A DNA stretch of 64,000 nucleotides from an uncultured Bacteroidota bacterium (GCA_903891085.1 CAITDJ010000131.1:1-64000); one strand, 5' to 3'. Positions 36,875 through 46,260 are shown, counted from the stretch's first letter. The notes: generated by a model not told the origin, from the letters alone. A program made the numbers and translations.

Positions 36875-37786
36875 TTACAATTGAAATTTAATACCATCCA
36901 TAGCTGCCTCGGTATTTTCAAAAATGGTCCTTGCTTCATCCAATAGCGGGCCAGATGTTGGATAGCGCGAAGAGAAGTGACCAATAATGAGTTTTTCAAC
37001 TCCGGCTTTCAATGCAATTTCAGCGGCCTGAAATGTAGTTGAATGAAAAGTGGCTATCGCCCTTTCAGTTTGGTTAGCCATGAAAGTGGTTTCGTGATAC
37101 AACACCTTCACCCCGTTGATATAACCGATCAGATCTTCAAAGTAAGCCGTATCGGTGCAATATGCATAGGAACGGGCATCGTGCTGACTGGTTATTTCAT
37201 GATTATGGTGGGATCCACCAAATTTATCAATAAAATCTGCCCCACTTTTAATAGCGTGAATTGCTTCAATATTTGGATGAAATTCTTCGATAAAATCAGT
37301 CCTTATATTTCGTTCCGCCGTTTTTTCGTTAAACAGAAACCCCCAGGTCGGAATACGGTGCAGTACCGGAAATGAATAAACTTTCATCTGGTCATTTTCT
37401 AAAATACAATGTTTTCCATTTGATTGTAAGGAATGAATAAACAACGGAAAACGCAGCCTTGTATCGCTTGCATTAAGCTGAAGTTGAATGATTTCAGAAA
37501 GTTGTTCCGGCCCATAAATATGCAACGATTCGATTCTCCCTATCAAATGCAATGAATTAATCAATCCAATCAATCCAAAATAATGATCACCATGCAGATG
37601 ACTGATGAAAATATGTCCAATACGCATGGGGCTGATTTTCAAGGAACTTAATTGCAATTGAGTTCCTTCGGCACAGTCGATGAGGAAATGGTTATTTCCA
37701 TATGTCAGCATTTGTGCTGAAGCCTTGCGTTTGAGTGTCGGTTTGGCCGAACCTGAACCTAAAATGGTTAATTCAAAGGGTATCAT
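36875..37786 (-). CDS. rnz: Ribonuclease Z
   Basis: A 303-residue metallo-beta-lactamase fold endonuclease that removes tRNA 3' trailers. The signature GSGSAKPTLKR and the zinc ligands in FISHLHGDHYFGLIGL (HxHxDH) are clear. Further ligands are in SYAYCTDTAYFEDLIG, LYHETTFMA and LIIGHFSSRYP, which is typical of RNase Z. Length is that of the short form (about 305). It converges with the haemoglobin gene, with 26 bases between stops, and is preceded by a long gene-free region. A TATTTTTG element lies 14 bases before the ATG. Confidence 0.97.
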   Translation of the reverse strand: MIPFELTILGSGSAKPTLKRKASAQMLTYGNNHFLIDCAEGTQLQLSSLKISPMRIGHIFISHLHGDHYFGLIGLINSLHLIGRIESLHIYGPEQLSEIIQLQLNASDTRLRFPLFIHSLQSNGKHCILENDQMKVYSFPVLHRIPTWGFLFNEKTAERNIRTDFIEEFHPNIEAIHAIKSGADFIDKFGGSHHNHEITSQHDARSYAYCTDTAYFEDLIGYINGVKVLYHETTFMANQTERAIATFHSTTFQAAEIALKAGVEKLIIGHFSSRYPTSGPLLDEARTIFENTEAAMDGIKFQL

Positions 37787-38202
37787 TGAATAAAAGTAGC
37801 AAAAATAGATGTGTAAAAAGGGGAGAATATTATTTTGATGTGCTTGAATAGTTCAAGAATTCGTGATATTCATTATGTCTAATCTAAAACCTTATCATTT
37901 CATAAAAACCTTAATAGAAAAAACGAAAGCTATTCCTCGACCTTATTACCTTATTGTCAGTCAATTAATGTGAAAATAGAATATAATAATTTATACTGCC
38001 ACTTTATAGTAACTCCATTGCACCGGTTACCGCTTATTTTTGAAAAACACTGGTAAAGAATTGAAAAATAAGGTAATAGGGTTTGATAGAATACTATGAT
38101 ACATTTCTACTAAGGTTAAATGGTAGAGAAAATAAGGTTTAGAAAGCTTACATTTACGGTTTTCTATGGTGCATCAAAATAATATTTAGCTAAAATAATC
38201 GG
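37787..38202. other. Gene-free AT-rich region with repeated AAGGT motifs
   Basis: About 415 bases upstream of rnz and behind the rpsA terminator, without an acceptable coding frame. It contains six or more occurrences of accttat/ataaggt-like words and a perfect 11-base inverted repeat, ATTACCTTATT at 37945-37955 with AATAAGGTAAT at 38067-38077. No tRNA or known riboswitch was recognised. It may be regulatory or encode an RNA. Confidence 0.4.
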
Positions 38203-38243
38203 ACAAAAAAAGGCTGTCTCGATGAAAATGAGACAGCCTTTTA
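38203..38243 (-). terminator. Strong terminator after rpsA
   Basis: On the minus strand the 11-base perfect stem AAGGCTGTCTC/GAGACAGCCTT encloses a 9-base loop and is followed by TTTTTTTG. It begins 20 bases after the rpsA stop. Confidence 0.92.
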
Positions 38244-38262
38244 ATTATGTTGAAAAAATGAT

Positions 38263-40320
38263 TTATTTTTTCTTTTTAGCAGCGGCAGCTTCCTGGTCTT
38301 CCAGATTCTGTTTCAAACCGGCCAATACATCTAAGTCACCAAGGGTTGTACGCTCAAGGTTTTCGTTGATGATTTTAACAGCACGTTTTGTCGATTTGGT
38401 TGCAGTGCGATCGCCTTCAGTTTCGGCTTGACGGCTGATGAATGCCTGATCTTCGTGAATACGGGAATGGGACAGGATGATTTTTTTGTTTTCTTTTGAA
38501 AACTCAATCACTTTAAAATCAAGTGTTTCTTCAATTTTAGCCTGACTTCCATCTTCTTTTTTCAGGTGGCGGTTCGGGGCAAATCCTTCAACACCATAAG
38601 GCAATGAAACGATCATTCCTTTGTCGCTGTTTGTGATAATCGTACCCTGATGAACGGTTCCAACACCGAATACGCTTTCGAACACATCCCATGGATTTTC
38701 TTCCAACTGTTTGTGGCCAAGGCTTAAACGACGGTTTTCTTCATCAACATCCAACACAATCACCTCGATTTGCTCACCAACCTTGGTAAACTCAGCAGGG
38801 TGTTTGATTTTCTTCGACCATGATAAGTCAGAGATATGGATCAAACCATCAACACCTTCTTCCATTTCAACAAAGATGCCGAAATTGGTGAAGTTACGAA
38901 CGGTTGCAGTATGCTTGGAATTTGAAGGATAACGGCCTTTGATATTTTCCCATGGATCAGGAATCAGTTGCTTCATGCCTAACGACATTTTTCTTTCTTC
39001 GCGGTCAAGTGTCAGAATAACGGCTTCAACTTCGTTGCCTACATTCAGGAAATCCTGTGCAGTGCGCAAATGTTGCGACCATGACATTTCTGATACGTGA
39101 ATCAAACCTTCAACGCCAGGAGCAATTTCGATGAATGCGCCATAGTCAGCGATCACAACAACTTTACCTTTTACTTTGTCACCAATCTTCATGTCAGCAT
39201 CAAGTGCATCCCATGGATGTGATGTCAACTGTTTCAATCCCAAAGCAATACGTTTCTTATTTTCATCAAAATCAAGAATTACTACTTTGATTTTCTGATC
39301 AAGTGAAACGATTTCTTCCGGATGGTTGATGCGTCCCCATGAAAGGTCGGTAATATGGATTAAGCCGTCAACACCACCAAGGTCGATAAATACGCCATAG
39401 GAGGTGATATTCTTAACAGTGCCTTCCAACACCTGTCCTTTTTCAAGCTTGCTGATAATTTCAGCTTTTTGGTGCTCAAGCTCATCTTCGATGAGTGCTT
39501 TGTGCGAAACAACAACGTTTTTGTATTCCTGATTGATTTTAACAACCTTGAATTCCATCGTTTTGTCCACATAAATATCGTAATCACGGATAGGTTTCAC
39601 GTCGATTTGTGAGCCTGGTAAGAAGGCTTCGATTCCGAACACATCAACAATCAAACCGCCTTTGGTGCGGCATTTAACATATCCGTTGATAATTTCTTCT
39701 TTTTCAAAAGCTTCATTTACACGATCCCATGAACGGAGAATGCGTGCTTTTTTGTGCGATAACTCAAGCTGGCCACTAACACCTTCCTGATTTTCAACAT
39801 ACACTTCAACTTTGTCGCCAATTTTCAGGTTTGGATTGTAGCGGAACTCTGAAAGAGCAATAACGCCATCAGATTTAAACCCGATGTTTACAATTACCTC
39901 ACGACTGTTTTTACCAACAACAACTCCATCAATCACTTCATGATCACCAATGGAACTGAGGGTTTTGTCATACAGTTTTTCTAATTTGTCGCGATCGGAA
40001 GAAGAATACTTTTCACGTTTCTTTCCAATAGCATCCCAATCGAAATCGGTTAAATCTACTGCTTTGGCTCTTTCTCTAACCGGAGCGAATACCGGTTTCT
40101 CAGGTTCAGCTTCAACGGTTGCTTCAGCTTGTACTTTTACCTGATGTGTTTCTTCAACTTCCCGAGGTTCAGCTTCAACGGTTGCTTCAGCTTGTACTTC
40201 TACCTGAGGTGTTTCTTCAACTTCCTGAGGTTCAGTAACTACTTCTGCCTCAATGGTTGCATCAACTTGTGGGGTTTCTTCAACCTGACCTTCGTTGATG
40301 ATTTCTTCGTTTTCTGTCAT
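38263..40320 (-). CDS. rpsA: 30S ribosomal protein S1
   Basis: A 685-residue translation protein that helps bind mRNA to the small subunit. After an acidic N-terminal arm of about 85 residues it has six S1 (OB-fold) domains. Examples are HEVIDGVVVGKNSREVIVNI (domain 1), EEIINGYVKCRTKGGLIVDV (2), GQVLEGTVKNITSYGVFIDL (3), GDKVKGKVVVIADYGAFIEI (4), KHTATVRNFTNFGIFVEM (5) and GTVHQGTIITNSDKGMIVSL (6). The arm contains two tandem 21-residue repeats (EVEETPQVEVQAEATVEAEP and EVEETHQVKVQAEATVEAEP), which make this protein longer than typical S1. It ends with a run of alanines and lysines. Confidence 0.96.
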   Translation of the reverse strand: MTENEEIINEGQVEETPQVDATIEAEVVTEPQEVEETPQVEVQAEATVEAEPREVEETHQVKVQAEATVEAEPEKPVFAPVRERAKAVDLTDFDWDAIGKKREKYSSSDRDKLEKLYDKTLSSIGDHEVIDGVVVGKNSREVIVNIGFKSDGVIALSEFRYNPNLKIGDKVEVYVENQEGVSGQLELSHKKARILRSWDRVNEAFEKEEIINGYVKCRTKGGLIVDVFGIEAFLPGSQIDVKPIRDYDIYVDKTMEFKVVKINQEYKNVVVSHKALIEDELEHQKAEIISKLEKGQVLEGTVKNITSYGVFIDLGGVDGLIHITDLSWGRINHPEEIVSLDQKIKVVILDFDENKKRIALGLKQLTSHPWDALDADMKIGDKVKGKVVVIADYGAFIEIAPGVEGLIHVSEMSWSQHLRTAQDFLNVGNEVEAVILTLDREERKMSLGMKQLIPDPWENIKGRYPSNSKHTATVRNFTNFGIFVEMEEGVDGLIHISDLSWSKKIKHPAEFTKVGEQIEVIVLDVDEENRRLSLGHKQLEENPWDVFESVFGVGTVHQGTIITNSDKGMIVSLPYGVEGFAPNRHLKKEDGSQAKIEETLDFKVIEFSKENKKIILSHSRIHEDQAFISRQAETEGDRTATKSTKRAVKIINENLERTTLGDLDVLAGLKQNLEDQEAAAAKKKK
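40103..40240. repeat. 63-bp tandem duplication inside rpsA
   Basis: Two adjacent 63-base units (40103-40165 and 40166-40228) differ at only a few positions, and a third partial unit follows. The unit is in frame (21 codons). The near-identity indicates a recent duplication. Confidence 0.9.
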
Positions 40321-40801
40321 TATTTTATCATTTGTACCCGATCTACTTTTCCGGATGATTCGAACAGGGAAGGTTTAACAATAATTACTTCTTTTAAGGC
40401 GCTGATTCATAAATGCTTTATCAACTCCGGATGACCCTAAATTGAGGCGGCAAAAGTACGAAATTTTCTTAATAAACAAATATAATGATTGATTTTTTTT
40501 ATGCTTTCACCTCACCATTGATTCATCAGGCCGGTGATTTGTAATTGAATGTCATGCTGAGAGTTAGTTGAATGTAATGCTATCAATTCGAATTGATAAT
40601 TCATTCCTTCAATTGTATGTTTTCTGTTGTGTGCTGCCAACTTTCTGATTGGGCCATTGTGTAATAAAACCATATCCATATTCGGTAATAATTTATTTTA
40701 TTAATTCTTACTTTTCTTTCTGATACTTTTTCTTTCTGATATCTTTTTTATTGAAATTTTGTATCTTTACAAGAACAATCGTTAACTAAATCACAGATAG
40801 T
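40321..40801. other. Intergenic region upstream of rpsA and the stressosome operon
   Basis: About 480 bases between divergent genes, no coding frame seen. Near the plus-strand gene lies a direct repeat: CTTTTCTTTCTGATA at 40711-40725, then CTTTTTCTTTCTGATA at 40726-40741. TATCTTTA at 40762-40769 resembles a -7 element, 33 bases before the first ATG of the operon. Confidence 0.5.
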
Positions 40802-41173
40802 ATGGAACACAAAATCTGGTATGATGAAGAGAAACAAGTTATTCATCTTCAAGTTAAAGGAGATCTCTCATCAGATGAAACACTGTTTCTTGGCAAGCAA
40901 TGCAACGTAATGCTCGAAGGGAAACCTTATCGGCAAATGATCGTTGATTTGCAGGGATTTAAAAACATGGAAAGCCGCGAAACACGAACGGTATCCAATA
41001 ATATGCTTAATCAGGTTGGAATAACTGATGTGGCCTATGTTGGTGCCAGTGCTGCTGCCCGGATGATCGCGAAAGTATTGATGAAACTTGGCTCATTAAA
41101 GGCAGCATCCGATTTTTTTAAAGGTTTCGATGAAGCAAATAAATGGATTGAAAAAAGGAGACAAAAGTCATGA
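40802..41173 (+). CDS. SpoIIAA-like (STAS/SEC14-type) protein, first gene of stressosome operon
   Basis: A 123-residue soluble protein. It begins with strands (MEHKIWYDEEKQVIHLQVKG, DLSSDETL). It then has the pattern MIVDLQGFKNME, ITDVAYVGASAAARMIAKVL and a C-terminal FKGFDEANKWIEK. This order, a beta core with a VDL strand, a AVVG-like strand and a final eeAlaWl helix, matches the SpoIIAA-like family (PF11964, STAS/SEC14). It is joined to the rsbR-like gene by an ATGA overlap, so it is likely made in ratio with it. A role as an accessory or antagonist-like partner of the stressosome is inferred from position. No obvious phosphorylated serine of the anti-anti-sigma type is identified. Confidence 0.72.
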   Translation: MEHKIWYDEEKQVIHLQVKGDLSSDETLFLGKQCNVMLEGKPYRQMIVDLQGFKNMESRETRTVSNNMLNQVGITDVAYVGASAAARMIAKVLMKLGSLKAASDFFKGFDEANKWIEKRRQKS

Positions 41174-41859
41174 AAGAATCATTCAACGTTAAAAATCTTA
41201 AAAACCGGATCGACCGTATCGAGGATATCCTTGCTTCTGTGGCCGCCGGTGATATGGAAGCTCGAATTGGCTCAGACATTGAGGACGATTTCAGTGGTAT
41301 AGAAGCCGCAATCGACCTGCTGATTAATGACCTTACCGATGAACTGAGGGAACGTGCCAAGGTTCAGAAGGAACTTGAATCCAGGCTTTCGAAAATTCAG
41401 GAGCAGCAAAAAACCATTTTGCAGCAGCAGGAAGATTTGTTGGAATTATCGAGTCCGGTGAGCAAAGTATGGGACAATATTTTGATTCTGCCTGTTATTG
41501 GAACGCTCGACAGCCAGCGAACCCAGGTAATGATGGAAAATCTTCTTCAAAAAATTGTCGACACCGGTTGCACAATATCCATTCTCGATATTACAGGCGT
41601 TCCTACCGTTGATACACAGGTTGCCAACCATTTATTGAAAACCGTGACTGCGGCAAGATTGCTGGGTGCAGAATGTATAATCTCAGGGATCAGTCCGGCT
41701 ATTGCACAAACCATTGTTCATCTTGGGATAGATTTGTCGGCCATCCGAACCAAGGCTACCTTACAGGATGCCATGATTTATTCAATGAAGCAGAATAAGC
41801 GATCTGAAGAAGTTAAAGCGCTTGCTAACATTTCGTTCCCCAATGAAAATGAAGGATAA
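41170..41859 (+). CDS. rsbR: RsbR-like stressosome protein with HAMP-like N-terminus
   Basis: A 229-residue STAS-domain protein. Residues 105-210 are an RsbR-type STAS domain: ILILPVIGTLDSQRTQ, ILDITGVPTVDTQVANHLL, CIISGISPAIAQTIVHLGI. Thr149 (VDT) and Thr181 (AQT) are at about the places where RsbR is phosphorylated by RsbT. Residues 10-60 (LASVAAGDMEARIG, then a second helix AAIDLLINDL) look like a HAMP unit, and 60-95 is a coiled coil. There is no globin-like sensor half as in B. subtilis RsbR and no membrane segment. RsbR with RsbS forms the stressosome shell and passes stress signals to RsbT. Confidence 0.88.
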   Translation: MKESFNVKNLKNRIDRIEDILASVAAGDMEARIGSDIEDDFSGIEAAIDLLINDLTDELRERAKVQKELESRLSKIQEQQKTILQQQEDLLELSSPVSKVWDNILILPVIGTLDSQRTQVMMENLLQKIVDTGCTISILDITGVPTVDTQVANHLLKTVTAARLLGAECIISGISPAIAQTIVHLGIDLSAIRTKATLQDAMIYSMKQNKRSEEVKALANISFPNENEG

Positions 41860-41865
41860 ACGGCC

Positions 41866-42255
41866 ATGAACCAATACGAAAAACGAATTCCGATCATTAA
41901 AATCCACGATTATCTGATTGTGCCCATTCAGGTGGATATGCATGACAAACAGGCCATACAGCTACAGTCTCAGATTCTGGAAGAAATTGCAAGAACCCGC
42001 GCAAAGGGAGTGCTGATAGATATTTCAGTGCTTGAAATGGTTGACTCCTTCATTGGACGTATGCTCTCGGGCATGGCTTCAATGGCTGCGATCATGGATA
42101 CATCTGTGGTGATAGTAGGGATGCAGCCGGCTGTAGCCATCACGTTGGTCGAACTGGGACTCGAAATGCCCGGTGTTGACACTGCCCTGAATATGGAAAA
42201 AGGGATGGAGATGCTTGAAAGAAAGCTCAATACCCGAAAAATTGACACTTATTAA
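41866..42255 (+). CDS. rsbS: RsbS-like stressosome scaffold
   Basis: A 129-residue single STAS-domain protein. The key blocks are IPIIKIHDYLIVPIQVDMHD, GVLIDISVLEMVDSFIGRML and VVIVGMQPAVAITLVELGLE. Ser61 in VDSFIGR corresponds to the RsbT-phosphorylated Ser59 of B. subtilis RsbS. RsbS holds RsbT in the resting stressosome and releases it when phosphorylated. It begins six bases after the rsbR-like gene and lies 12 bases before rsbT, in the usual R-S-T order. Confidence 0.94.
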   Translation: MNQYEKRIPIIKIHDYLIVPIQVDMHDKQAIQLQSQILEEIARTRAKGVLIDISVLEMVDSFIGRMLSGMASMAAIMDTSVVIVGMQPAVAITLVELGLEMPGVDTALNMEKGMEMLERKLNTRKIDTY

Positions 42256-42267
42256 CACCCATTTTTG

Positions 42268-42693
42268 ATGCTGGATATTACTTGTGATTTTAAAAGTGAA
42301 TTGCTTGGAAAATTCGCGATTGAAACAGAGTATGATATTGTTACGGTGCGACAGACCATCAGGCAATTTGCTAAGGATGCAGGGATGGGTATTGTCGATC
42401 AGACCCGTATTACCACTGCAGTAAGTGAATTGTTTCGCAATATGTATAATTATGCGGGCGGAGGCAAGGTGTTCATCGAAAGTGGCGATGTGGAGGGTCA
42501 TCACGCCCTGATCGTTACATGCATTGATCATGGTCCGGGAATTGAGAATCTGGATTTGGCCATGAGCGATGGTTATACATCGGGTATGGGCATGGGATAC
42601 GGGTTGCCGGGCGCAAAACGGCTGGTTGACCGATTCGAAATTCAATCAAAACTGAATGAGGGAACCACCGTACGCATCATGAAATGGAAATAA
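42268..42693 (+). CDS. rsbT: RsbT-like serine/threonine kinase
   Basis: A 141-residue GHKL-fold kinase. The N box is SELFRNMYNYAGGGKVFIE, the G1 box CIDHGPGIENL, and the G2 box YTSGMGMGYGLPGAKRLVDR, as in RsbT. It should phosphorylate RsbR and RsbS and then leave the stressosome to activate a downstream partner. The ATG at 42268 is preferred to a TTG at 42265. The next gene starts inside its last ten bases (42684), which indicates coupled translation. The following two proteins carry related ATPase domains, so this is the only free-standing copy of three. Confidence 0.94.
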   Translation: MLDITCDFKSELLGKFAIETEYDIVTVRQTIRQFAKDAGMGIVDQTRITTAVSELFRNMYNYAGGGKVFIESGDVEGHHALIVTCIDHGPGIENLDLAMSDGYTSGMGMGYGLPGAKRLVDRFEIQSKLNEGTTVRIMKWK

Positions 42694-43745
42694 AACGAAA
42701 AAATATACTCAGTCTGCAGATTGATCACGAATCTGATGTTGGTGTCTGCCGCCGGAAAGCAGTTAACCTTGCTTCACAGATGGGATTCGATGAGGTTAAA
42801 TCGGGTGAAGTAGCCATCATGGTTACCGAGTTGGTTACCAATGTTATTAAGCACGGAGGAGGAAGCGGGAAATTGGTAATCTGCCATTACAGCGACGATC
42901 AGAACCATCAGGCCATTGAATTCTGGTGTTGCGATTCGGGTGAAGGTATTCGTGATTTCAGAAAGGTATTAAAAGATGGTTTTTCCGAAAAAAATTCATT
43001 GGGGATAGGGATGGGAACCATTCGCCGTTTCTCGGATGAAATGGATATAAATCCCCCATTTGCCAGTGAATTCAGGGAAACCTACTTCTCTGGTCATTCA
43101 CATTTTAAGAATTGTATCAGAACACTGAAATACCTTCCCAACAGACATTGGATGGGTACAAACCGCAAGCTTGAGATAGGAGCCGCATCGCGTTCAAAGC
43201 CGGGTGAGTCATTGAATGGTGATACATATCTCGTAACACATCTGGGACCAGGCCTTTCTGTTGCCGCCGTAATTGATGGACTCGGACACGGAGGCGAAGC
43301 CCATCTGGCATCCCAACTTGCACGAGAGCAAATTATTCTGAAATCAGAATTGCCTGTCAGTACCCTGATGCAACATATTCACAATTCCCTTCAGGGAACA
43401 CGTGGAACGACCATTGGTTTAATTCGAATCGACACAAATACCCATCGTCTCTCTTTCTCGGGAATTGGCAACATTGAAGGTTTTATTTATTCACCTGACG
43501 GAAAAAAAACCCTGATGTCGTATGGAGGAATCATGGGACACAATATGCGTAAACCAAGGGTTTTTGATTTTGATTTCAAACCCGGCGACTCCATTTGCAT
43601 GTACTCGGATGGAATTACTTCCCGTTGGAAAATCGACGATATTGACTGGACTGAAAATCCGCAAAGAAATGCAGAATATTTATTAAACCAATTTTCGAGG
43701 CCGAATGACGACGCTACCATTCTTATCATCCGCTACGCTCTATAA
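42684..43745 (+). CDS. GHKL ATPase fused to RsbX-like PP2C phosphatase
   Basis: A 353-residue two-domain protein. Residues 1-145 are a GHKL ATPase like RsbT/RsbW, with the N box [21 protein letters not shown]1 [11 protein letters not shown] and G2 [20 protein letters not shown]. Residues 160-353 are a PP2C phosphatase of the SpoIIE/RsbX type, with [31 protein letters not shown] and [14 protein letters not shown] giving the aspartates for two metal ions. RsbX removes phosphate from RsbR and RsbS to reset the stressosome. The fusion puts a kinase-like and a phosphatase activity in one chain. Its end overlaps the start of the next gene by 41 bases. Confidence 0.92.
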   Translation: MEIKRKNILSLQIDHESDVGVCRRKAVNLASQMGFDEVKSGEVAIMVTELVTNVIKHGGGSGKLVICHYSDDQNHQAIEFWCCDSGEGIRDFRKVLKDGFSEKNSLGIGMGTIRRFSDEMDINPPFASEFRETYFSGHSHFKNCIRTLKYLPNRHWMGTNRKLEIGAASRSKPGESLNGDTYLVTHLGPGLSVAAVIDGLGHGGEAHLASQLAREQIILKSELPVSTLMQHIHNSLQGTRGTTIGLIRIDTNTHRLSFSGIGNIEGFIYSPDGKKTLMSYGGIMGHNMRKPRVFDFDFKPGDSICMYSDGITSRWKIDDIDWTENPQRNAEYLLNQFSRPNDDATILIIRYAL

Positions 43746-45987
43746 GATCGGAGAAATTCAGGTGCAGTTCGCATCCGACGTGGTTCGATCGCGCAACCTG
43801 GCTTCTATGCTTGGATCAGAGATGCAATTCGATAAAACGAATTGTATCCGCATCGGAACAGCCGTTTCTGAGCTTACCCGTAATATGATCGAGCATGCGC
43901 AAGGAGGAAAAGTAGAATTTTCTATCGTTGTAAGGAAAAACGCTTCTGATGGCATTATTATTGTATTTTCGGACAGAGGCCCGGGTATTCGTGATTTGGA
44001 AGCAATTAAATCAGGGAATTTTCATTCGAAATCAGGAATGGGTGTAGGTTTGATGGGTTCACAACGATTGATGGATGATTTTGATATTCAGTCGGATATT
44101 GGAAAAGGTACCCTCATTACTGCCGCAAAATGGCTCCCACAATTTTCGGTACGTCATGAAAAATCCAGGTTGCTTGAGATTCAACTCGCCTTTCAAAAGA
44201 CAATCGAACGTGGTGACAACAGCATGGTTGATACCATTAATTCGCAGAACAACGAACTTATTTTCCTGCTGAAACAAATTCAGGAACGAAATAACCAGAT
44301 TGAAGCCATCAACCACGAACTTGAAGAAACCAACCGGGGCGTAGTCGCTTTGAACCGCGAATTACAGGATAATGCTTCTGCCATCGAAATGGCTAAATAT
44401 GAGGCTGAACAGGCCAATAAAGCAAAGAGTGAGTTCCTTGCCAATATGAGTCATGAGATCAGAACGCCCATGAACGGGATTTTGGGTATGCTGGACTTGG
44501 TTTTAGGAACCGAACTGAAAAATGAACAGTTTCAGTTTCTGAAAATGGCAAAAGACAGTGCCGATGTGTTGTTGAGTTTATTGAATGATATTCTTGATTT
44601 TTCGAAGATCGAAGCCGGACAGCTTGAATTGGAAGAAATAGATTACAATCTGCATGAAATTGTTGAAAGTGTGGCCGATGTCGTTATTCAACAAGTTGAT
44701 AATAAAGGACTTGAACTGAATGTTTTGATTAAGAATGATGTGCCAAGGTTCCTTATTGGTGACCCAACCAGACTTCGGCAGGTAATCATCAATCTTGTGA
44801 GCAACTCACTGAAGTTTACTGATACTGGTGAAATAACCATTACCGTACAGAATAATTCTTCCAATGTTCCTGCAAATAATCCCTTACAGGTAGATAAGTT
44901 TGAACTCCTTTTCTCGGTTCGTGATACAGGAATCGGAATTCCTGTAGAAAGACAAAAAGCTATTTTCGAAAGTTTTTCACAGGCCGATTCTTCAACAACA
45001 CGAAAATTTGGTGGAACGGGTTTGGGTCTTACCATCTGCAAAAATCTCGTCGAATTGATGAATGGAGATATATGGGTTAAAAGTTCGCCTGGTATGGGTA
45101 GTACTTTCTTTTTTTCAGCCCGGTTTGGAAGATCAGATCAGAACAAAGGCAGTAAATTGAATATCCCTGAGAAATTACATTGTTTTAGAGTGTTGGCTGT
45201 TGATGACAACAAAACCAATCGTATCATCTTACAGGAAATTCTGAAAAACTTTGGTCTGACAGTAGATATTTATGAAACAGCCAACGAGGCTTTGCAGGCA
45301 CTTCAAACAAACAGAAAATACCGCATCATCATATCCGATTTTCTGATGCCTGAAATGAATGGCCTTGAATTTTTGAAAGAAGTGCGTAAAACCAGTCAGA
45401 TTCCTGCAATTGTGCTTACCTCAGTTGGTGCCTGGGGCAAGAAAAGCCTTTTTAAGGACCTTGAAAACATCAGTTACCTTACCAAACCAGTGAAACAATC
45501 AGTATTATTCAATGCAATTGTTGAGTTACTGAGTGAGCCTGGTCGTAGATATGAGAAAAAAGAAAATAAGCAGGAAAGTTTTGACCTGACGCGTTTACAA
45601 TCATTGGCAGATACAACGCAGATATTACTGGCTGAAGATAATGTGATAAATCAACTTGTAATTAAGAGTCTGATACAAAAAACAGGAATTGCAGTTGATG
45701 TAGTTTCGGATGGATTGCAGGTGTTACAAGCTATTCAGGATAAAAATTATTCATTGGTCCTGATGGACGTGCAAATGCCAAAAATGGATGGTTTATCAGC
45801 CACAATTGAAATTCGGAAAAATTTAAAAATGGATAAAATTCCTATCATTGCCATGACTGCCAATGCAATGAAAGGCGACCGTGAAAAATGTCTGGTTGCC
45901 GGCATGAATGATTATCTCTCAAAACCAATAAATTCAAATAAACTGTTTTCTTTGCTTGAAATGTGGTTATTAGATAAAAATCACTAA
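43705..45987 (+). CDS. RsbT-like domain fused to hybrid histidine kinase with two receivers
   Basis: A 760-residue soluble protein without membrane segments. Residues 1-150 are an RsbT-like GHKL domain ([51 protein letters not shown]). A coiled coil spans 165-240. The dimerisation domain has His250 ([15 protein letters not shown]), followed by the catalytic ATPase with [19 protein letters not shown] and [12 protein letters not shown]. Two receiver domains have phosphorylatable Asp545 ([12 protein letters not shown]) and Asp688 ([13 protein letters not shown]). No Hpt and no DNA-binding domain follow, so a separate acceptor must complete the relay. The start ATG at 43705 lies within the preceding gene, in another frame, and no better start exists. 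Confidence 0.92.
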   Translation: MTTLPFLSSATLYKIGEIQVQFASDVVRSRNLASMLGSEMQFDKTNCIRIGTAVSELTRNMIEHAQGGKVEFSIVVRKNASDGIIIVFSDRGPGIRDLEAIKSGNFHSKSGMGVGLMGSQRLMDDFDIQSDIGKGTLITAAKWLPQFSVRHEKSRLLEIQLAFQKTIERGDNSMVDTINSQNNELIFLLKQIQERNNQIEAINHELEETNRGVVALNRELQDNASAIEMAKYEAEQANKAKSEFLANMSHEIRTPMNGILGMLDLVLGTELKNEQFQFLKMAKDSADVLLSLLNDILDFSKIEAGQLELEEIDYNLHEIVESVADVVIQQVDNKGLELNVLIKNDVPRFLIGDPTRLRQVIINLVSNSLKFTDTGEITITVQNNSSNVPANNPLQVDKFELLFSVRDTGIGIPVERQKAIFESFSQADSSTTRKFGGTGLGLTICKNLVELMNGDIWVKSSPGMGSTFFFSARFGRSDQNKGSKLNIPEKLHCFRVLAVDDNKTNRIILQEILKNFGLTVDIYETANEALQALQTNRKYRIIISDFLMPEMNGLEFLKEVRKTSQIPAIVLTSVGAWGKKSLFKDLENISYLTKPVKQSVLFNAIVELLSEPGRRYEKKENKQESFDLTRLQSLADTTQILLAEDNVINQLVIKSLIQKTGIAVDVVSDGLQVLQAIQDKNYSLVLMDVQMPKMDGLSATIEIRKNLKMDKIPIIAMTANAMKGDREKCLVAGMNDYLSKPINSNKLFSLLEMWLLDKNH

Positions 45988-46217
45988 TCATGTGAATGAT
46001 CTTGGATTGAATCAATGGTATTTGGCTTTTTACACTTTTTATATGGTAAATGGATAATCATTATATAATTGAAGATGAGAATTGTAATCCGACTGGTGGA
46101 AATGCAATTCTTGAAATGCAACTGTTACTTCCATTCAGAGAGATTTGTTTTTTTGAATCCTTGTTTCCCCTCAATGCTTAAAATCGCGCTGCAATATGCC
46201 TGAGCAGAGAATTATCG

Positions 46218-46225
46218 TACCTTTG
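46218..46225 (+). promoter_or_regulatory. Putative -7 element for ychF
   Basis: TACCTTTG matches TAnnTTTG, 35 bases before the ychF ATG. No matching -33 TTTG was found. Confidence 0.5.
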
Positions 46226-46260
46226 CACCTACGTTTATTAATAATTAATTCTTTCTCAAT

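Noticed and set aside
36430-36891. 153-codon frame spanning the end of yidC and the haemoglobin gene
   Set aside because: It is another frame of the globin coding region; the globin frame has the proximal His and G8 Trp.
42079-42645. 188-codon minus-strand frame
   Set aside because: Antisense to the rsbS and rsbT genes.
40802-45987. SigB-type partner-switching output (RsbV, RsbW, SigB)
   Set aside because: No such gene lies in the operon or near it; the output domain is a hybrid kinase.
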